Part shown: positions 20,200-28,911 of the stretch, piece by piece
How the letters are laid out: every line of letters begins with the position of its first letter
Position numbering within the stretch: position 1 is the stretch's first letter
Source of the DNA: CAVPWP01 sp963709395
Lineage (GTDB): Bacteria; Pseudomonadota; Alphaproteobacteria; Rhodobacterales; Rhodobacteraceae
Length of the DNA stretch: 64,000 bases
Assembly: GCA_963709395.1 (NCBI GenBank)
Contig: CAVPWP010000009.1
Location: 361,362-425,361, forward strand
Direction: 5' to 3'
The notes under the pieces: model-generated
Database searches by the model: none
Seen by the model: only the letters and a program-made list of their open reading frames with translations
What the model was told of the DNA's origin: nothing
Translations under genes and position numbers: made by a program

Positions 20200-20454
20200 T
20201 CAGGGCGCGCCGGACAAGAGCGTGTCGGCCCTGGACCTCAGGTTGTCGGCCCGTGCCAGCAGGGCCGCGTCGGCCTCCGCTTCGGCATCGATGCGCGCGG
20301 CGGCGTCGTCCTCTGTCGCCGGCAGGCCCTCAAGGAGCCCGGCCAGAGGAAGAAGCGCCGGGTAGTCCCCGCGCCCCGAGGGGTCGCCCGCAGTCGGAAA
20401 GGGGCCGCAGGCGGCGAGCAGGGCAAGAAGGAAAAGGGCAGGGGCGGGGTGCAT
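20200..20454 (-). CDS. small putative lipoprotein
   Basis: An 84-residue protein with a short signal MHPAPALFLLALLAAC whose last residues form a lipobox, so Cys16 would be the lipidated residue. The mature part is acidic and Ala-rich (EDDAAARIDAEAEADAALLARAD) and probably helical. An upstream in-frame ATG adds MVSRTPCALAEPRRDAA, which would supply positive charges to the signal; the start is therefore uncertain. No domain recognised. Confidence 0.6.
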   Translation of the reverse strand: MHPAPALFLLALLAACGPFPTAGDPSGRGDYPALLPLAGLLEGLPATEDDAAARIDAEAEADAALLARADNLRSRADTLLSGAP

Positions 20455-20587
20455 CGCGGCGTCGCGTCGGGGCTCTGCCAGGGCGCAGGGCGTCCTGCTG
20501 ACCATATGGCGCGGCAGCGGGCGTCGCAAGTGCCGTGCCGCCGATGCTGGGGATTGAACTGAACGGTCGTTCAGATCACGATGCGCC

Positions 20588-21176
20588 ATGGCGCGAAAGA
20601 CCGGATCCCATGCCGAAGTGACCGGCCCCCGTGTGAGGGCAGCGGCAGAGCGTCTTTTCGCGCGCCACGGTTTCGCCGCCGTTTCGATGCGCAAGATCGC
20701 TTCCGAGGTCGGTCTGCAGGCCGGGGCGCTCTACCTCTACACGCCCGACAAGCAGACGCTGCTCTTCGAGATGATGCGCGCGCATCTTGAAGAGCTTCTG
20801 GCCGCCTGGGGCGAGGCCGATCCCGGGGGAGACCCGCTGAACCGACTCGAGGCGTTCTGCCGGTTCCACATCCGCTTTCATCTCGAACGCCCTGACGCAG
20901 TCTTCATCGCCTACATGGAATTGCGGAACCTCGAACCCGGGAACTTCGCCGCCATCGAGGAACTGCGGCGCCGCTACGAAGCGGCGCTCGAGGCGATCCT
21001 CTCGGACGGACAGAGACAGGGCGTCTTCGCGGTCCCCGACGCGCGGCTGGCGACGATGGCGCTGATCGCGATGCTGACCGGGCGTGAACACCTGGTACCG
21101 CGAAGGTGGACGACTCAGCCGCGACCGGGTGGAAGAGATCTACTGGGATCTGGTGCGGCAATCGCTGGGGGCATGA
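20588..21176 (+). CDS. TetR/AcrR family regulator (frameshift near 3' end)
   Basis: Reconstructed ~195-residue TetR regulator. The HTH is RVRAAAERLFARHGFAAVSM with KIASEVGLQAGALYLYTPDK, followed by a helical ligand domain. After MLTG the frame breaks at the GGG at 21080-21082. Removing one G yields VNTWYREGGRLSRDRVEEIY and a stop at 21176, the usual ending of this subfamily. Uncorrected, the frame runs on to 21283 as nonsense. Target genes are unknown; no efflux gene is adjacent. Homologues of this type often control acyl-CoA or lipid functions, but nothing here shows it. Confidence 0.85.
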
Positions 21177-21245
21177 TTGCTCGTGCGCAAGGCGGTCGGC
21201 ACGGAGACGATCGCGAGGTAGCATCGACCCATTGTGAAGTTGCAA

Positions 21246-21468
21246 GTGCGCCATCAACTCGGTGCAGGCCGACTCGCTCGTGACAAATGACCAAGGCCAG
21301 ACAGTTCTCTATCTTCAAAAGGACAGCCCTGGCGAAGCGCTGGAAAGCAACTGGCTTCCAGCACCGGACGGAGAGATGGGAATCGTGATGCGGATCTACC
21401 TTCCCGACGCGTCCGCGCTTGATGGCCGTTGGCAGCCCCCCGCCGTCGTGCCGGTGGTGAATGAATGA
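21246..21468 (+). pseudogene. C-terminal remnant of a DUF1254/DUF1214 protein
   Basis: About 70 residues in frame read LVTNDQGQTVLYLQKDSPG, then ESNWLPAPDGEMGIVMRIYL and ALDGRWQPPAV. This is the characteristic last part of DUF1214 domains (ESNWLPAP, DGxWxPP). No start, signal or upstream domain is present; the region just upstream is the tail of the TetR gene. It is a truncated gene end left by a deletion. Confidence 0.7.
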
Positions 21469-21492
21469 GGCCCTGAACAGTCTCCTGGGATG

Positions 21493-22407
21493 TCAGTGCG
21501 GCGGACGGATGAAGGTGCCGTTCCGCAGATCGGCCATGGCCTGGACCAGTTCCTCGCGCGTGTTCATCACGATGGGGCCATGCCAGGCCACCGGTTCCTC
21601 GATCGGCGCGCCCGAGATCAGCAGGAACCGCAGCCCATCGGGTCCGGCCTGAACGGTGACCTCGTCGCCGGTCCCGAAGCGGATCAGCGTCCGGTCGCCC
21701 GAGAGGTCGCGGATGGCAACCTCCTGCCCCATGACCTCTTTCTCCAGCAGGACACCCTGCGGTGCCGCGGCGTCGGCGAATCGGCCCGCACCGGCGAAGA
21801 CATAGGCGAAGGCGCGGCGGTAGGTGTCGATACGGAAGGTCTTGGTCAGACCCGCGGGAACGGTGACGTCGAGGTACTGCGGGTCGGCGGCGATGCCGTC
21901 GACCGGACCGCGCTTGCCCCAGAACTCGCCCGTGATCGACCTTCACCCGCGTGCCATCGTCGTCGATCACCTCGGGGATGTCGTCGGCCCCGATGTCCTG
22001 ATAGCGCGGCGCGGTCATCTTCAGCGACGAGGGCAGGTTGCCCCAAAGCTGGAAGCCGTGCATCCGGCCCGGCCGGCGATCCCTTCGGCATTTCCTGGTG
22101 CAGGATGCCCGATCCGGCCGTCATCCACTGGACCGAGCCCGCGCCAAGCGTGCCGTGGTTGCCCAGCGAATCCGCATGCTCCACCGTTCCGTCGAGGACA
22201 TAGGTGATCGTCTCGATCCCGCGATGCGGGTGCCAGGGAAAGCCGCGCAGGTAATCCTGCGGGCGGTCATTGCGGAAGTCGTCGAAAAGCAGGAACGGGT
22301 CGAGCATCGTTGGATCCTCGAACCCGAAGGCGCGGTGCAGCTTGACACCTGCGCCTTCCATCGTGGGGATCGCGGCGCTTCTCGGACAGGACGGGTCGGA
22401 TCGACAT
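21493..22407 (-). pseudogene. pirin family protein, disrupted by about three frameshifts
   Basis: Three consecutive frames together give a complete pirin: MEGAGVKLHRAFGFEDP, FRNDRPQDYLRGFPWHPHRG, VQWMTAGSGILHQEMPKG, MHGFQLWGNLP, then a C-terminal cupin ending TREELVQAMADLRNGTF. The metal-binding HPHRG and ILHQE motifs are present. Frame changes occur at about 22370, 22065-22080 and 21938. All parts are conserved, so this is either a recently dead gene or error-rich sequence. Pirins are Fe-binding cupins, some with quercetinase activity. Confidence 0.8.
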
Positions 22408-22510
22408 GGGATGATCTGCCTAAGGAGGAATCGTCTCGACCAGATAGGGCCGGTGCGCGGTGCGGTCCAGATCGGCCTCTGTGCACCGACACCGCAGCCC
22501 CTGTGCGCCC

Positions 22511-22727
22511 CTAGCCGAGGAAGATCCCGACGATCACCGCCATCAGACCCAGGGCCGACAGCGCCAGCGCGCCCGAGGTTCAACGCCACGACCTTTTGCA
22601 GGCGGGCGCGCAGCGCCTCGTCCGACAGGCCGGCGCTGCGGGCCCGCGCGGCCAGCACGATGCACCAGATCAGCCCGGCCAGCCCGAGAAGCGTCAGGCC
22701 CGCGCCCGTCCAGATCAGAATTTCCAT
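22511..22727 (-). CDS. small two-helix membrane protein (frameshift)
   Basis: The protein starts MEILIWTGAGLTLLGLAGL and continues IWCIVLAARARSAGLSDEA. Removing one base in the CCC at 22572-22574 restores NLGALALSALGLMAVIVGIF and a stop at 22511, giving ~72 residues with two hydrophobic helices joined by a basic loop. Small inner-membrane protein of unknown role, found in many Rhodobacteraceae. Confidence 0.65.
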
Positions 22728-22856
22728 GACTGGCACGATCCCAGATTGCGACCAAAGAATGCGGTTCCGCGCCTAGCCCATGGCGCCCGCGCCCACAAGC
22801 CCTTGCAGCCCGCCCGGGCCGTCGCTAGTCAGACCGCCAGACATGGAGGCCCGAGC

Positions 22857-23144
22857 ATGAGCGACACCGCCACCGACATCCCCGCGACCGAAACGTCCGT
22901 GACCGACACCACCTATCGCGTGACCGCCGACGAGCTGCGCCAGTTCATCGAACGCTACGAGCGGCTCGAGGCGGAAAAGAAGGACATTGCCGATCAGCAG
23001 AAAGAGGTGATGGCCGAGGCGAAGGCACGGGGCTATGACACCAAGGTCATGCGCAAGGTGATCGCCCTGCGCAAACGCGACCGCGACGAGATTGCAGAGG
23101 AAGAGGCGGTGCTCGAGATGTACAAGCAGGCGCTCGGGATGTGA
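22857..23144 (+). CDS. gapR: DUF2312 / GapR family nucleoid-associated protein
   Basis: A 95-residue protein. After a variable acidic Thr-rich leader it shows the DUF2312 core: ELRQFIERYERLEAEKK, DIADQQKEVMAEAKARGYDT, KVMRKVIALRKRDRDE. This is the family of Caulobacter GapR, a coiled-coil protein that encircles overtwisted DNA ahead of replication forks and stimulates topoisomerases. Length and the RxRD basic segment match. It is convergent with the next gene, with 7 bp between stops. Confidence 0.92.
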   Translation: MSDTATDIPATETSVTDTTYRVTADELRQFIERYERLEAEKKDIADQQKEVMAEAKARGYDTKVMRKVIALRKRDRDEIAEEEAVLEMYKQALGM

Positions 23145-23151
23145 TCGCCCG

Positions 23152-24040
23152 CTAGGGCGCGATCAGGGTGACCCCGGGCATCTGCCGCGATTCGGGCGAC
23201 GTCCGCGTCGTAGACTGCGGTGATTTCCTCGACGATCTCCTGGGTCCAGCCCGGCATGTCGATCTCGACGTCGAGCCGATCCTCGGCGGCGTGGAGTTCG
23301 AGCAGATCGAGAATCCTTTCGCGCCGATCGAACGATGTCATGCCGGAATTGGCTTCGACCTCTGCCCTGAGCTCGGCCAGCCCTTCGCCTGTCATCACCT
23401 GCTCCAGCATGTCGAACTCGCCATCGAGGGCGATGTCTTCTGGCAGGCCGGTCAGAGCCCGCATCACGTCGCCCCAGACCAGCGGCGTGTCCTCGTTACA
23501 CCAGACGATCAGCGGGCAGCCCGGATTCGCTTCGGCGATCCGCGCGACCACGTCGGACCAGAGGAGCCTGCGCGGGTCGGTCCGCCCGACGAAGGTCGTG
23601 TAGGGAATCCCCTCAAGCCGACGCGAGGACAGGAGCGATGGCAGGAACGTGGCGGGGTTGCGCAGGGCAAGCGCGAAGGTGGCCTCGCAATCGGGAAAGA
23701 GCGCACGCAGCCAGCCCGTCTTGTGGGCGCGATTGTAAAGGCGCCCATTCTCGAGCGCACGTTCGGGTACGCAGATGAAACTGTCGCTCGACAGGACCAG
23801 ACGTTCGGGTTCGTCGATGTCGAGAACGGCCTCGTAGAGCGTTTCCTGAACCATCTCGTCGGGGGCGGCCCCCCGGAGAGAGTTCACGACCTCCCCGATC
23901 AGCCTGCGGTAGCGGCTGGGACCGGGGATCGCGACTTCCTGCCCCAGAAGCAGGTCGCCGTTCTTCAGAAGCGACCGCAGCAGCATTCCGTGGTCCGTCT
24001 GGTGCGCTCCGATATGGAAGACGACATGCATCTGGCTCAC
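23152..24040 (-). CDS. hypothetical protein, sulfotransferase-like (frameshift at 3' end)
   Basis: Reconstructed ~295-residue protein beginning (GTG or the following ATG) with MHVVFHIGAHQTDHGMLLRS, which resembles the 5'-PSB-like opening of sulfotransferase-fold proteins. LVLSSDSF, ALRNPATFLPSLL and PLIVWCNEDTPLVWG follow. The end is shifted: dropping a base near 23185 gives QMPGVTLIAP and a stop at 23152, just short of gapR. I know no functional assignment. Related proteins are common in Rhodobacteraceae genomes next to gapR-like genes, but that is recollection, not evidence from this sequence. Confidence 0.7.
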
Positions 24041-24174
24041 GGGGACGGCTTGCCTTTCGGGTGGGGGCGGCTTGGCGAGAGTAGCGGGACTATATTGCGA
24101 AACGACGGTTAAGGAACCCCGCAGTGGCGTCGAGACTTGCCCTTTCGCTGCGGGCGGATTAATCGATGTTCCGT

Positions 24175-24250
24175 GCCCCTATAGCTCAGCTGGTAGAGCA
24201 ACTGATTTGTAATCAGTAGGTCCGCGGTTCGAGTCCGTGTGGGGGCACCA
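24175..24250 (+). tRNA. tRNA-Thr (anticodon TGT)
   Basis: A complete 76-nt cloverleaf. The acceptor stem GCCCCTA pairs with the 3' strand before the encoded CCA, the D arm is GCTCAGCTGGTAGAGC, and the anticodon arm ACTGA-TTTGTAA-TCAGT has TGT at its centre. The T arm GGTTCGAGTCC is canonical. It marks the right end of the conserved core; everything downstream is accessory. Confidence 0.97.
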
Positions 24251-24733
24251 TATAAATCAATGGCTTAGCGGAATTCGCCTACCGGTCTGGTCGAGGCTAG
24301 GGAACTTCTAGGGAGCCCGGTGCTCTGCCGCCATGTCGGCTCGGGCGTCCTTTCCTACCTAGGCCCCTGCAGTTGTGATGACTCTGACCAGGTCGATGCG
24401 CTCACCCAGTTCGCCGAGTACATGCGGCGCCTGCAGGGCGTCTATCTCGACACCGATCCCGAGACCGGGCGGCGCAGGGGCAACTACCGGAAAGAGCGGC
24501 CACGGCCGGAGGACAGGATGAGGTTCTAGGGGGAGATCAGGCGCAGGTCGTGCCGGGCGTTCGAATGTCGCTCGCACCCTTCTGTCCCTCAACGGGCACG
24601 GCAGATATCTCGCAGCGGCGCATAAGTGACATTGGTGATCCGCGGGCCGATCAGGACCATCAATGCGTGGTAGCAAATGAATGCGAAGGGGCGGCACCGG
24701 ATAGTCCCGCCCCGGTCTGACCGGCCGGCCCGA
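24251..24733. other. gene-poor junction after tRNA-Thr
   Basis: 483 bp without a gene I can support. Open frames exist on both strands (for example 24320-24529, 69 codons) but lack a ribosome-binding site, a recognisable domain or family composition. The position directly 3' of a tRNA suggests an old integration junction. I see no integrase here and no second copy of the tRNA 3' end in the window. Confidence 0.5.
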
Positions 24734-25645
24734 TCACTCCACCGGGAACCAGGTATCGTCAGGGTTGAATACCTCGATCGCCACGGCCGTCTCAAGCGTG
24801 TCCTCGCCCAGGTCGGCCTGGAGGAGGACGCCGTTCTCGCCGACCATAAAGCTCATGATGCCCGTGTCGCCGTAGCGAGCCGGATAGGCGACGACAGCAT
24901 AGCCCGCCACCATGTTGCCGCCGATCATGTAGCTGTAGGCCCCGCCCGGCGCGTCCGGTCCCTGACCCTGCAGGATGTGGAAATAGTACCCTTCCCACGG
25001 GTCGGGCTCGACGTCCTGACCGTCGATCGAATAGCCGGTGAGGTTGGCACGGGCGATGCGGTCGTCGAAGGGCGACAGCGCGCCGCCGTCGTCCGCGGGC
25101 CAGTAGAGCCCGTCCCTCGCACCCGGGCCGGACAGGATCGAGGCGGCGAATTCCATGACGCCGTCGCCGTCGTGATCGACCATGCGATAGGCCGCCTGCA
25201 CTTCGGCGGCCCGCTGCAGGATGTCCATCGCCACGAGCTCGTTGCGACCGATGCGGCGCATCATGACCTCTTCGCGCGCGGCCTCGGCATCGAAGTTCCA
25301 TCCGGCCTCGGTACGCACCAGCGGGGCGGGGAAGGGCCAGAAGTCGCGCCCGACGACCAGGGCCGCCCGGTCCTCCGTCACGACGTCGATCGAGGTCAGT
25401 TCCTCGGCAAGGCCAAGGAACTGCTCCCAGATTTCGCGATCCTCCGCTGCGTTGCCGGTCAAGAGGATGTCCTCGTTCTCGGGCCCGAAGATCGACAGTA
25501 CGGCCGCGCGGTCGCGCGCCTCAAGCGCCCCGATGAGTTCGGAAACTGCCTCTTCTGGCGTGACGTAGGTCTGTGGCGAAGCCTCGGCGGCAAGGCCCGT
25601 GGCAAGGGCGGCCACAAGGGAAAGTCCTAACGCTTTTGCAGTCAT
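24734..25645 (-). CDS. DUF2950 family protein
   Basis: A 303-residue secreted protein. The signal peptide ALGLSLVAALATGLAAEA precedes the mature part. The domain carries NPDDTWFPVE at its end and the hallmark block YYFHILQGQGPDAPGGAYSY, MIGGNMVAGYAVVAYPARYG, which identifies DUF2950. The start at 25645 lies 4 bp after the DUF3300 gene stop, so the two are one transcript. The families commonly occur together; their biochemical role is not known. Likely periplasmic. Confidence 0.88.
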   Translation of the reverse strand: MTAKALGLSLVAALATGLAAEASPQTYVTPEEAVSELIGALEARDRAAVLSIFGPENEDILLTGNAAEDREIWEQFLGLAEELTSIDVVTEDRAALVVGRDFWPFPAPLVRTEAGWNFDAEAAREEVMMRRIGRNELVAMDILQRAAEVQAAYRMVDHDGDGVMEFAASILSGPGARDGLYWPADDGGALSPFDDRIARANLTGYSIDGQDVEPDPWEGYYFHILQGQGPDAPGGAYSYMIGGNMVAGYAVVAYPARYGDTGIMSFMVGENGVLLQADLGEDTLETAVAIEVFNPDDTWFPVE

Positions 25646-25649
25646 GTCA

Positions 25650-27269
25650 CTATCTCCTTCCGCTGCGGCCGCCGCCGCCAGCGCTTGAACGGCCCCTGCT
25701 GCTGGACGCGCTGGCGCGATGGGTTCCCGAGGGTTTCTGAAATGCATTGGAACTGCTTGGTGCGCGGGCCGCCGGCGCCCGAGTGGTCGTCGGACGGGAC
25801 ACCGGCGAGGCCCGGTTGGTCGCAGCCGACCGCGACGATGCCGAAGGCAGCGTGCCTGCGCTGGGCCGTGACGTGGCCGGGCGCGAGGCCGACGGACGGG
25901 TGGCAGGCAGCGAGGCGACGCTGCCGCCGACCGACTGACGCGACTCGATCTTCTGGCGTGCCACGTCGCGGCTTGCCGTCGATCCGATGGATGTCCTGTC
26001 ACCGGCGCCCGGCCGCGTGCCGATTTCGGGCCGGTCGATGTCGCCGATACTGACCCGGTCACCGCCACCGGGACGCTCGCTATCACCGATCGAAGGACGG
26101 TCGCCATCGCCAATCCCGGGTCGCTCGCCATCCCCGATGTTGATGTCGCCGCGGTCGATCGTGATGTCGCCGCCGTCCCAGTCGATGTCGACGTCGTCGT
26201 CCCAGTCGCCCCAGCCATCCCAATCATCGTCGCCGAAGATCTCGTCGAGAATGATCGCACCACCGAGGAAGATACCGCCGGCGAGGATCGCGTCCGACCA
26301 GTCGTCGTCATCGTCGTAGTAGTAGGCAGGGGGGCTGGTGATCGGCGTCGTGTAGACCACCTCGCTTTCATAGACCGGGACGTAGACGACGCCGGGTTCG
26401 GTCGGCACGATCGAGATCGTGTCGCCTTCGGTCACCACCGTCTGCGCCTCGTTGTCGACGAGATAGCCGTTCTCCTGCGAGGTGGCCCGCAGGCGCTGGA
26501 CCGAGTCGAGCACATCGTCGGTCTGCGCAAGCACGGCCTCTCCGGCCTGCTCGGTCCACTCGATGTGCTCGCTCATGCGGGTGACGAGGTCCGGGAAAGC
26601 GGCCGTGAGTTCGGTGACGCTTGCGTCCCATGGCTGGCTGGGCACAAGATCGATCCGTTCCTCAGCCGCGAGGGCCGCCGTGTCCTCGAGAAAGCGGCCG
26701 GCTTTGACGATGTCGAGCGGGAAGGTCGCCGCGACGAGAAGGCGCGACAGGACCGCGTCGGGGAACAGGGCCACGGGCCCGAAGAGTGTGTCGAGTTGTT
26801 CGGCCGTCAGCGGTCCGGCCGTCGCGATCACCGCCTCGATGGACTTGGCCAGTTTGCCTGCTTCCTCGATGGTGAGGACCTTGCCCGACGCATCCACGCA
26901 AGGCACGTCAAGCGCCATGCCGACACTGATGTTCGCTGGATTGCCGCTCAACGCGTCCCAGTTCGCGTCGGCGATGAACCCGTATAGCTGCGCGTCGCCA
27001 TAGACCCGTTCGGCGATCTTGCTCAGCGTATCGCCACTTGCCACGGTGTAATCCGACCCGCAGGCGATGGTTCCGTCCCCCACCAGAAGCTGCGCCGAGG
27101 CAGGGGCGGCGAAAACCGCGAACACGAGCGAGGCGGCGATGCCACCGGAAACGAGGAGGCACAGGCGCCGCGGTACACCAAAGAAATGCGATCGCGGATG
27201 CGGGGCGAACCTATCGACGGGGTCGCTGCGCGCCGCCCGTCCATGTCTGTCATCATGTGGATTCAACAC
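25650..27269 (-). CDS. LysM plus DUF3300 envelope protein with low-complexity tail
   Basis: A 539-residue protein. A long basic leader ends in a signal helix (LCLLVSGGIAASLVFAVFAA). A LysM domain at about 70-125 (YTVASGDTLSKIAERVYGD) should bind peptidoglycan. DUF3300 follows at about 145-300 (LDTLFGPVALFPDAVLSRLL, ATFPLDIVKAGRFL, VVYVPVYESEVVY). The tail is an acidic Asp/Trp/Gly stretch (DDDDDWSD, DDDWDGWGDWDDDVD), short GD-R-P-S-I-G repeats, and a Ser/Arg/Thr-rich end. The LysM addition is unusual for DUF3300. It heads the DUF3300-DUF2950 operon. Confidence 0.85.
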   Translation of the reverse strand: MLNPHDDRHGRAARSDPVDRFAPHPRSHFFGVPRRLCLLVSGGIAASLVFAVFAAPASAQLLVGDGTIACGSDYTVASGDTLSKIAERVYGDAQLYGFIADANWDALSGNPANISVGMALDVPCVDASGKVLTIEEAGKLAKSIEAVIATAGPLTAEQLDTLFGPVALFPDAVLSRLLVAATFPLDIVKAGRFLEDTAALAAEERIDLVPSQPWDASVTELTAAFPDLVTRMSEHIEWTEQAGEAVLAQTDDVLDSVQRLRATSQENGYLVDNEAQTVVTEGDTISIVPTEPGVVYVPVYESEVVYTTPITSPPAYYYDDDDDWSDAILAGGIFLGGAIILDEIFGDDDWDGWGDWDDDVDIDWDGGDITIDRGDINIGDGERPGIGDGDRPSIGDSERPGGGDRVSIGDIDRPEIGTRPGAGDRTSIGSTASRDVARQKIESRQSVGGSVASLPATRPSASRPATSRPSAGTLPSASSRSAATNRASPVSRPTTTRAPAARAPSSSNAFQKPSGTHRASASSSRGRSSAGGGGRSGRR

Positions 27270-27453
27270 GTTCGACCTCCTTCTCGTTCATCGTTGGTCG
27301 TGAGAGGCGGGTGCGAAACCTCGCAGCGTCCAGCCCCGGGTGGTTTGTCCTTGTCCGTCGCGATCGGTCGGCAATTCCGCGCATGTCATCCCCCCAGCGC
27401 CATGTCTGTCGCCACCAGCAGGACGCCCAAGATGATCATGCTGATGCCCACCC

Positions 27454-27493
27454 GGGGTACCGTCAGTAGGATTCGGGTTGAGGCGGGCAGGGC
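27454..27493 (+). repeat. IS6-type terminal sequence, copy 1 (solo end)
   Basis: GGGGTACCGTCAGTAGG and the following ATTCGGGTTGAGGCGGGCAG match the left end of the broken IS6-family element at 62551-62600 almost base for base. No IS6 transposase follows; instead degraded IS3-type sequence does. It is an orphan end, left after deletion or rearrangement. Related copies are at 31917 and 51174. Confidence 0.7.
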
Positions 27494-27813
27494 AGTTCTG
27501 TAGAGCGCACTAATCGCAGTCTATCTTGAAGGCATGTCCATCCGGCGTCCTTGACTTGTGTCAATTGCACGCAAGCAAACATCAGCGCGAGGCGATGGCT
27601 CAGAGGCGCAAGGTGGCTCCGAGGACCGGCCCGCAGGCGTTTCAGCCCATCTCTGTTCATGCCGCCGTGCAGCCGGCGCCACCGGTAGTACGTCTGCTGC
27701 GTCACCCCGATCTGGCACACCGCCTCCGCTACGCTCATGCCCTGACCCTGCAGCACTTCAAGCTGCCGCAGCTTCATGACGATGTCCTCAGGCTTATACC
27801 GCTTCCCAGCCAT
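27463..27813 (-). pseudogene. IS3-family transposase OrfA, truncated
   Basis: Starting at ATG 27811-27813 the first ~57 residues (MAGKRYKPEDIVMKLRQLEV, QGQGMSVAEAVCQIGVTQQT, YYRWRRLHGGMNRDGLKRL) are the HTH domain of IS407/IS2-group OrfA. The normal continuation (leucine zipper, then OrfB with the DDE domain) is replaced by unrelated sequence running into the IS6-type end. Thus only a 5' fragment remains, cut off by later rearrangement. Confidence 0.8.
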
Positions 27814-27867
27814 CTCCTGGTCTTTCAATAGACGTGGCAAATCTACCCCAGTTGGTGGACCTCTTCA

Positions 27868-28737
27868 GTGGGGGCACTCCACGGCCGGGCGGAGGCAGCT
27901 CCGCAGGGCCGGCCGAAAGGCAAGGGCAAGCTGGACCCGCATCTGGGATTCATTGCCGAAATCATCGAGCAAGATGGTGACATCACGATGCCTGAGCTGA
28001 GTGCAGCCCTGTTTGACGCAACGCGCGTTCGGGCGCACCCCAACGCCATCGGCAAGTTCCTTCGCAAGTTGGGCTACACGTATAAATAAAGTCACTGGTT
28101 GCCACCGAACGCCGCCGTGCCAAGGTAAAGCGACAGCGCAAAGACTGGTTCAAGCGCCGCATTCCAGCCCTGTCGAAGCACCCGGAGCGCGTTGTCTTTA
28201 TTGATGAAACATCCGTGAAGACGAACCTGACGCGGCAGCGAGGATGGGCCCCTTGCGGAAACCGCCTGATCATGGACGCCCCGTTTGGCTCATGGGGCAC
28301 CCAGACCCTTATAGCCGGACCGAGTGCCGAGGCGATGATCGCCCCCTGGGTGATCAAAGGGGTCATGCCTATCGGTGAATGCATGCATTCACCTGCCGGT
28401 AATAGATGGCGCGGCCTTCGCCGCTTACCTTGAAAAGGTGCTCGTGCCGGAACTCTCACCCGGAACCGTGGTCATTCTGGACAATCTCGCGACTCACAAA
28501 AACGCCGAAGCAGAAAAGGCGATGCGCAGAGCAGGATGCTGGTTCTTGTTCCTTACGCCCTACAGTCCCGATCTCAACCCTATCGAAATGGCATTCTCCA
28601 AGCTCAAAGCACACCTGCGCCGGATCGGCGCACGCACCTTCACCGACATGTTCAACGCAATCGCCGAAATCCGCGATCTCTACTCACCCGACGAGTGCTG
28701 GAATTACTTCACGGCTGCCGGATATGTCGCAGGTTAA
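27868..28737 (+). pseudogene. IS630-family transposase, N-truncated and frameshifted
   Basis: Three adjoining frames encode an IS630 transposase: RPKGKGKLDPHLGFIAEIIE, KDWFKRRIPALSKHPERVVF then IDETSVKTNLTRQRGWAPCG, and after 28375 VVILDNLATHKNAEAEKAM with PYSPDLNPIEMAFSKLK. The three catalytic acidic positions (IDE, LDN, NPIE) are recognisable. Frame changes fall near 28085 and 28370, and the N-terminal HTH is missing. The gene sits against the IS3 fragment, so one element probably inserted into another. Non-functional. Confidence 0.85.
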
Positions 28738-28911
28738 AGGCGGGACGCTATATAGGCGCGATCACATCGGACATGCGCTGGCTCACTCCCATCGCCAGCA
28801 TGCTGCTGATGACGAAAATCACCACGCTCAGCGCACAATCGATGCAAGAATCTCAACCAGGTTGGTCTTGGGTTCCTATCCTTCGTGAAATTCGTGAGAA
28901 CGGTTGTGGCA
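28738..28911. other. spacer between IS630 remnant and porin gene
   Basis: 174 bp with no recognisable gene. It may include the downstream end of the IS630 element and the porin terminator, but I found no convincing hairpin or terminal repeat. Confidence 0.35.

Noticed and set aside
18682..20562. 626-codon open frame on the plus strand opposite hom
   Set aside because: It is a shadow of high-GC codon use. hom on the other strand has complete domains and its own start; the shadow is His/Arg/Gly rich without any fold.
24226..24250. Duplicate of the tRNA-Thr 3' end as attachment site
   Set aside because: The similar GGGGGCAC word at about 27871 shares only eight bases and lies in an IS630 remnant; no true repeat was found in the window.
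24320..24529. 69-codon frame after tRNA-Thr
   Set aside because: No ribosome-binding site, no domain and poor composition; treated as non-coding junction.
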